47,013 bases of DNA, from contig CAILVI010000573.1 of the NCBI GenBank assembly GCA_903837595.1, positions 1 to 47,013 of the forward strand, read 5' to 3'. This DNA is from an uncultured Thiodictyon sp. (GTDB lineage Bacteria > Pseudomonadota > Gammaproteobacteria > Chromatiales > Chromatiaceae). This document shows positions 42,647 through 47,013 of this stretch, one piece after another. The stretch's first letter is position 1; every line of letters starts with the position of its first letter. The notes beneath the pieces were generated by a model that worked only from the letters and a program-made list of their open reading frames with translations, did no database searches and had not been told where the DNA came from. Both the position numbers and the translations under genes were made by a program.

Positions 42647-43034
42647 GAAGGCTCCGTGCTGCGGTCGATGGCACGCCACCAGAGCGCCGCGACGGCGGGT
42701 ACTGGCGGATCGACCGGGGGATGAAAAATGGACTTGGGGGCGCTCTGCCGACACGCGATGAGCAACGACCGACCCGGGCCGCAGAGCTGGGCGTCACTTT
42801 AGCCTAAACCTTGAAGTTCGTCACGCGAAGGCGCAAAGAACGCGAAGAAAAACAAAGTGAAAATCTCAAGCCAAGAGCGCTGACCAGGCCCCCAAGCGCG
42901 ATTGCTCCCACCCAAATAAAGTGGGAAACCTTGATCCAGGACGTGAAATAGGTGAATGTAGTGGATCGGCGAACCGTCACCGCCCCGTCTCCCCCTGTCC
43001 ACACCTTCGCACCGATCCGCCAACGAGTCCCGCT
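42647..43034. other. Divergent intergenic region between protease gene and nadB
   Basis: No gene is seen. It must carry both promoters. A segment at 42805-42870 contains CGCGAAG twice (42824-42830, 42841-42847) within GCGCAAAGAACGCGAAG, a motif that looks like a dispersed intergenic repeat. Confidence 0.5.
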
Positions 43035-44675
43035 ATGACTGCACCCGTGACTGCCACCGTCCACCGTCATGATGTTCTGATCCTCGGCAGCGGCGCCGCG
43101 GGCCTCAGCCTGGCCTTGCGGCTACACCCGGCCCTGTCGGTGGCCATGGTCTCCAAACGAGACCTGAGCGAAGGCAGCACCCGCTATGCCCAAGGCGGGA
43201 TCTCGGCGGTGCTCGACGCCCAGGACTCGCTGGAGTCACACGTCCAGGATACCCTGACGGCCGGGGCTGGCCTGTGCGATTCGCAGGTGGTCCGGCAGGT
43301 GGTGGAGCATGGCCCAGAGAATATCCGCTGGCTGCTCGACCAAGGGGTGGCCTTCACCCGCGATGCGCAATCGGCCTCCTCCGAGGGGTATCACCTGACG
43401 CAAGAGGGCGGGCACAGCCACCGACGCGTCGTCCACGCGGCTGACGCCACTGGGGCGGCGGTCGCCGCGACGCTGGAATCGCGGGTGCGCGAGCGCCCTG
43501 GCGTCAGCCTCCACGAGCAGCACATCGCCGTCGACCTGATCACGTCACGGCATCTGGGCGAGACCAACACGCATCGCTGCGTCGGTGCCTATGTCCTGAA
43601 CCTGGCCACCGGCCGGGTGGAGACCTTTCTGGCCCGCTTCATCATGCTGGCCACCGGCGGTGCCAACAAGGTCTATCTCTATACCAGCAACCCGGACGTG
43701 TCCACCGGTGACGGGATCGCCATGGCCTGGCGCGCCGGCTGCCGGGTGGCCAATATGGAGTTCATGCAGTTCCACCCGACCTGCCTCTATCACCCGCTGG
43801 CCCGCTCCTATCTGATCTCCGAGGCGCTGCGCGGCGAGGGTGCGAGGCTGCTCCTGCCGGATGGTGAGCGCTTCATGCCGCGCTTCGACCCGCGGGCGGA
43901 ACTGGCCCCGCGCGATATCGTGGCGCGCGCCATCGACCACGAAATGAAGCGTCTGGGCAGTGAATGTGTGTACCTCGATATCTCCCACCGACCAGCAGAC
44001 TTTGTACTCTCCCATTTCCCGACCATCCACGCCCGCCTGCTGGAACTCGGCATCGACATCACGCGCGAGCCCATCCCGGTGGTCCCCGCCGCCCACTACA
44101 CCAGCGGTGGCGTCATGGTCGACCAGCAGGCCCGCACCGATCTCCAGGGTCTCTACGCCAGTGGTGAGACGGCCTATACGGGACTGCATGGCGCCAACCG
44201 CATGGCCAGCAATTCGCTACTGGAGTGTCTGGTTTATTCGGAGATGGCGGCCGCCGATATTGCATGCCAGATGGGCAAGCATCAGGCGTTGCCCGACGCC
44301 CCGGCCTGGGACGAGAGTCGTGTGACCGAGCCCGACGAGGAGGTGGTGGTCACCCACAACTGGGACGAGCTGCGCCGCTTCATGTGGGACTACGTGGGGA
44401 TCGTGCGCACCAACAAGCGCCTGCAGCGCGCCAAGCGGCGGGTAGACCTGCTGCACCAGGAGGTGATCGAGTATTACAGTAATTTCCGCGTCAGCAATGA
44501 CCTGATCGAGCTGCGCAACTTGCGTGATGTGGCCGATCTCATCATCCAATCCGCCCTGCGCCGACGCGAGAGCCGGGGCCTGCACTACACGCTGGACTTC
44601 CCCGACAAGGACCCCAGTCAGCTGGCACCCACCATCCTGATCCCGGACGGCTATCGGCCCCGTCACCGCGGTTGA
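43035..44675 (+). CDS. nadB: L-aspartate oxidase
   Basis: FAD enzyme that oxidises L-aspartate to iminoaspartate, the first step of de novo NAD synthesis; NadA then makes quinolinate. The 546-aa product shows the FAD-binding motif GSGAAG at residues 18-23, the family signature [53 protein letters not shown] and [20 protein letters not shown], then the C-terminal helical domain ([16 protein letters not shown]). I start at ATG 43035 ([18 protein letters not shown]). Neither nadA nor nadC is adjacent. With pncA-pncB nearby, both routes to NAD are present in this window. Confidence 0.96.
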   Translation: MTAPVTATVHRHDVLILGSGAAGLSLALRLHPALSVAMVSKRDLSEGSTRYAQGGISAVLDAQDSLESHVQDTLTAGAGLCDSQVVRQVVEHGPENIRWLLDQGVAFTRDAQSASSEGYHLTQEGGHSHRRVVHAADATGAAVAATLESRVRERPGVSLHEQHIAVDLITSRHLGETNTHRCVGAYVLNLATGRVETFLARFIMLATGGANKVYLYTSNPDVSTGDGIAMAWRAGCRVANMEFMQFHPTCLYHPLARSYLISEALRGEGARLLLPDGERFMPRFDPRAELAPRDIVARAIDHEMKRLGSECVYLDISHRPADFVLSHFPTIHARLLELGIDITREPIPVVPAAHYTSGGVMVDQQARTDLQGLYASGETAYTGLHGANRMASNSLLECLVYSEMAAADIACQMGKHQALPDAPAWDESRVTEPDEEVVVTHNWDELRRFMWDYVGIVRTNKRLQRAKRRVDLLHQEVIEYYSNFRVSNDLIELRNLRDVADLIIQSALRRRESRGLHYTLDFPDKDPSQLAPTILIPDGYRPRHRG

Positions 44676-44682
44676 GCCGGGA

Positions 44683-44708
44683 GTAGGTGCGACTTAAGTC
44701 GCACCTAC
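44683..44708. repeat. Perfect 26-bp palindrome between nadB and yoaA
   Basis: A perfect 26-bp palindrome centred on CGACTTAAGTCG, with outer sequence GTAGGTG/CACCTAC. It lies between the two converging genes and includes the last four codons and stop of the helicase gene. It could act as a bidirectional terminator, though no T-runs flank it. Confidence 0.85.
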
Positions 44709-46631
44709 AGTCGGCTCCGCCCCGGCCGGGTCCGCAAAAAAGGCGCGCACCTGCTCCGGGTCACGCGTGCGCGCCATCGGCGGCAGACTGGCCAGGAAGG
44801 TGTGCCCGTAGGAACGGCGCAGCAGCCGCGGGTCGCACACCACCAGCACCCCGCGATCACCGACGCCCCGGATCAGGCGCCCCGCCCCCTGTTTGAGCGC
44901 AATCACCGCCTGCGGCAACTGGACCTCGAAGAAGGGGTTGCCGCCGCGGCGCCGCAGCGCCTCAATGCGCGCAGCCAAGACCGGATCACCCGGAGAGGCA
45001 AAGGGCAAACGATCGATCACGACGCAGGACAGGGCCTCACCCGGGACGTCGACCCCTTCCCAAAAGCTCGCGGTCCCGAGCAGGACCGCATTGCCCAACT
45101 CGCGAAAGCGCCGCACGAGTTCGGCCCGCGGGGCGCTGCCCTGCACCAGGATCGGATAGTCGATCCGCCCACTGAGGCCGTCCGCGACCTCACGCAGCGC
45201 CCGGTGGCTGGTGAAGAGCAGAAATGCGCGCCCCTCACTGTAACCGATGAGTTCGCAGGCCAAGTCCAGCACCGCCGCGTTGTAGAGCGGATCGGCCGGC
45301 TCGGGCAGCCCCCGAGGCACGAACCACAGGGCTTGGCGCGCATAGTCGAAGGGACTGTCCCAGCGCTCGGTTGCGGCCCCCTCGATACCGAGCTGAGCGG
45401 CGAAATGCCCGAAGCTGTCGCCCACCGCCAGGGTCGCGGAGGTGAACACCCAGGCGGCGCGCTGGCGCTCGAACTGCTGGCGAAAGACCGCGGCCACATC
45501 GAGCGGCGTCTGGTGCAGGCGCAAGCCGCGACCCTGGACCTCGAACCAGCGGACCTGATCCGCGGCGACGGGCGCGCTGAGCAGTTGCAGACGCGCCGCG
45601 AGATCCGTGGCCCGTCCCAGGCAGGCATCCAGCCCCTTGCCCCGCCCCTCCAGGACCTTGAGCCCCTCGGCGAGCGACTGCAGCCGCCGCAGGACCGCGG
45701 CCAGCGCGCGCACCGGCTCCGGGTCGCCGATCAGGTCGTGCCAAGGCCCCCGGCGGTCGCCCTCACCCAGACACAGCCGCAGATCCTGCACGGCGCGGTG
45801 CAGGCCCGCGGCGCGCTCACGCAACTCGGGGGCGTCAGCGGCCTCGCGGCCCTGTTCAAGCTCGCTGTCGCGCGCCAGGTCGTGCAACTGGCGGCCGCTG
45901 ACCAGTACACCAAAAAAGCTGGCGGCGACCTCGGGCAGTTGGTGCGCCTCGTCCACGATGAAGGCGTCCGCACCCGGCAGTATCTCACCGAAGCCCTCGT
46001 CCTTGAGCGCCAGGTCGGCGCAGAACAGGTGGTGATTGACCACCACCAGATCCGCCGCCTGGGCCTCCCGACGGGCCGCCGCCAGGTGACAGTCCTGCCA
46101 CTCGGGGCAGGTCTGGCCAATGCAGTTATCGCTGGTGGAGGTCACCGCGGGCCACACCAGGGCATCCTCAGGGATCGCCAGTTCAGCCACATCGCCCCGC
46201 CGGGTAGTCTTCGACCAGTCCTGGACCTGGCGTAACTGGGCCCGCAGTTGCGGGTCATGCACGACGGGGTCGGCAGCCGCGAGCTTGAGGCGGTGGCGGC
46301 ACAGATAGTTGGCGCGGCCTTTGAGCAGCGCGACGCGCACCGGCACCCCCAGTGCGTCGCGCACCTGCGGCAGGTCACGGTGAAAGAGCTGGTCCTGCAG
46401 GTTGCGCGTCCCGGTGGAGATCAGCACCTTGCGCCCGCACAGGATAGCCGGGACCAGGTAGGAGAAGGTCTTGCCGGTACCGGTACCGGCCTCGCAGATC
46501 AGGGTATCGCGGGCCTCCATCACCCGGGCGATCGCCTCCGCCATCGCCTGCTGTGGGGCGCGGTGGATGAAACCGGGAATCCGCTGCGTGAGCAGCCCGC
46601 CGGGGCCGAAAATATCCGCGAGGGAGGTCAT
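44694..46631 (-). CDS. yoaA: ATP-dependent DNA helicase, DinG/YoaA type
   Basis: XPD-like 5'-3' helicase with an iron-sulfur cluster, linked to repair of replication blocks. The 645-aa product has Walker A EAGTGTGKTF at about 47-56, four Cys likely to bind the cluster (Cys111 in NYLCRHR; Cys170, 175 and 181 in CIGQTCPEWQDC), the DEAH box VDEAHQLP at 226-233, VFTSATL, and the C-terminal motifs LLGTASFWEGVDVPG and QGAGRLIRG. The start is ATG 46631, with no strong Shine-Dalgarno but GGGGTACCCC just upstream. The final residues VGAT and the stop TAA are encoded by the palindrome at 44683-44708. It follows the partial TPR gene by 23 bp on the same strand. Confidence 0.92.
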   Translation of the reverse strand: MTSLADIFGPGGLLTQRIPGFIHRAPQQAMAEAIARVMEARDTLICEAGTGTGKTFSYLVPAILCGRKVLISTGTRNLQDQLFHRDLPQVRDALGVPVRVALLKGRANYLCRHRLKLAAADPVVHDPQLRAQLRQVQDWSKTTRRGDVAELAIPEDALVWPAVTSTSDNCIGQTCPEWQDCHLAAARREAQAADLVVVNHHLFCADLALKDEGFGEILPGADAFIVDEAHQLPEVAASFFGVLVSGRQLHDLARDSELEQGREAADAPELRERAAGLHRAVQDLRLCLGEGDRRGPWHDLIGDPEPVRALAAVLRRLQSLAEGLKVLEGRGKGLDACLGRATDLAARLQLLSAPVAADQVRWFEVQGRGLRLHQTPLDVAAVFRQQFERQRAAWVFTSATLAVGDSFGHFAAQLGIEGAATERWDSPFDYARQALWFVPRGLPEPADPLYNAAVLDLACELIGYSEGRAFLLFTSHRALREVADGLSGRIDYPILVQGSAPRAELVRRFRELGNAVLLGTASFWEGVDVPGEALSCVVIDRLPFASPGDPVLAARIEALRRRGGNPFFEVQLPQAVIALKQGAGRLIRGVGDRGVLVVCDPRLLRRSYGHTFLASLPPMARTRDPEQVRAFFADPAGAEPTVGAT

Positions 46632-46654
46632 CGGCGTGGGGGTACCCCCACCGC

Positions 46655-47013
46655 TCAGTTCCCGCCCGCCCGCTTTTCCGCCTCAGTGGCGCCGGCGACA
46701 TCACCAGTGCGCCGTTTCGCCTCGGCGATGATCCGCCAGTTGTCCTTCTTGAGGCTCGCTTGGCCGCCGGCATAGTCGTTGGAGCGGGCGGCCAACTGGC
46801 CCGCCTGGGCCGTGAGCCCCTGTTCCATGCGCACCCGCGCCAGGCGATTCCACAGATAGGGCTCGCGCGGTGCAATCCGCAGCGAGCGCTCCAGCGTCGC
46901 CGCCGCCCCCGCATAGTCACCGGTCTGGCGCTGCTGCTCGGCCTGGCGCGCCAGGCCGTCGGCGGCAGGCGCCAGACCCGCGACCACGGACTCGGCCGGG
47001 GACGGGGGGGACG
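46655..47013 (-). CDS. TPR-repeat protein, partial (5' end beyond window)
   Basis: The C-terminal 118 residues of a protein whose start lies past the window edge. A Pro-rich segment is followed by one or two tetratricopeptide repeats (LARQAEQQRQTGDYAGAAAT, LERSLRIAPREPYLWNRLAR, VRMEQGLTAQAGQLAAR), then a charged C terminus. An internal GTG at 46987 could be a start, but the frame stays open to the end with plausible coding, so I treat it as partial. It probably belongs to a cell-envelope or lipoprotein TPR family and is likely co-transcribed with the helicase gene. Confidence 0.7.
   Translation of the reverse strand, partial: SPPSPAESVVAGLAPAADGLARQAEQQRQTGDYAGAAATLERSLRIAPREPYLWNRLARVRMEQGLTAQAGQLAARSNDYAGGQASLKKDNWRIIAEAKRRTGDVAGATEAEKRAGGN

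Noticed and set aside
42790-42815. Sigma-E-type promoter (GAACTT on the minus strand near 42812) for the protease gene
   Set aside because: The -35-like GAACTT is present but the -10 position reads GTGAC rather than TCTGA; too weak to report.

Overview
The window is GC-rich, gene-dense bacterial chromosome. Its gene set fits a gammaproteobacterium of the purple sulfur bacteria (Chromatiaceae-like): ClpB, class Ia NrdB, NadB, YoaA, a two-PDZ Do protease, a PEP-CTERM/exosortase locus and many REP-type palindromes. There is no rRNA or marker tree to confirm this, so the taxon is inference. I see no tRNA, rRNA, CRISPR array or transposase gene.

Layout. 1-4.1 kb: clpB and a periplasmic parvulin-type foldase, both on the minus strand. 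4.4-13.3 kb: a minus-strand conflict-type cluster with two large NACHT ATPases that end in formylglycine-generating-enzyme (FGE) type C-lectin folds, a membrane TPR protein and a small helical protein. Three of the four products share an N-terminal glycine-rich GGGDFVGRD-type motif. 13.6 kb: a small thiamine-binding protein. 14.1-20.0 kb: a very large SNF2 helicase overlapping its helicase-associated partner gene. 20.1-21.7 kb: a CYTH-like domain fused to Ppx/GppA. 22.2-26.1 kb: nrdB behind two predicted NrdR boxes, followed after 21 bp by an overlapping methyltransferase/restriction-endonuclease pair. 26.3-27.3 kb: a NYN-domain putative ribonuclease. 27.3-29.5 kb: mostly repeats around one conserved hypothetical gene. 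29.6-31.5 kb: pncA-pncB for NAD salvage. 31.9-36.1 kb: an RND efflux pair. 36.2-39.8 kb: a compact PEP-CTERM substrate, EpsD-like, exosortase and EpsI locus with an apparent frameshift. 40.0-47.0 kb: an outer-membrane beta-barrel, a DegQ/MucD-type protease, nadB, yoaA and a partial TPR protein.

Strongest leads. First, the two NACHT-FGE genes share a 138-bp 3' end that is almost identical except for a 69-bp hypervariable core, as expected for variable regions of a diversity-generating retroelement whose reverse transcriptase lies elsewhere, or for gene conversion. Second, the upstream NACHT gene carries a perfect 50-bp tandem duplication that throws its N-terminal leader out of frame and could revert by slippage. 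Third, five REP palindromes keep a fixed head (GCRT) and tail (ACGAG) while their stems differ with compensating changes. Fourth, an EpsD-like protein runs without a stop codon into an exosortase in another frame. Fifth, several palindromes supply the stop codons, terminal residues or internal residues of real genes.

Functionally, pncA-pncB and nadB feed NAD synthesis by salvage and de novo routes; nrdB and yoaA serve DNA precursor supply and repair; and the 4.4-27.3 kb stretch mixes putative defence or conflict genes with housekeeping genes.
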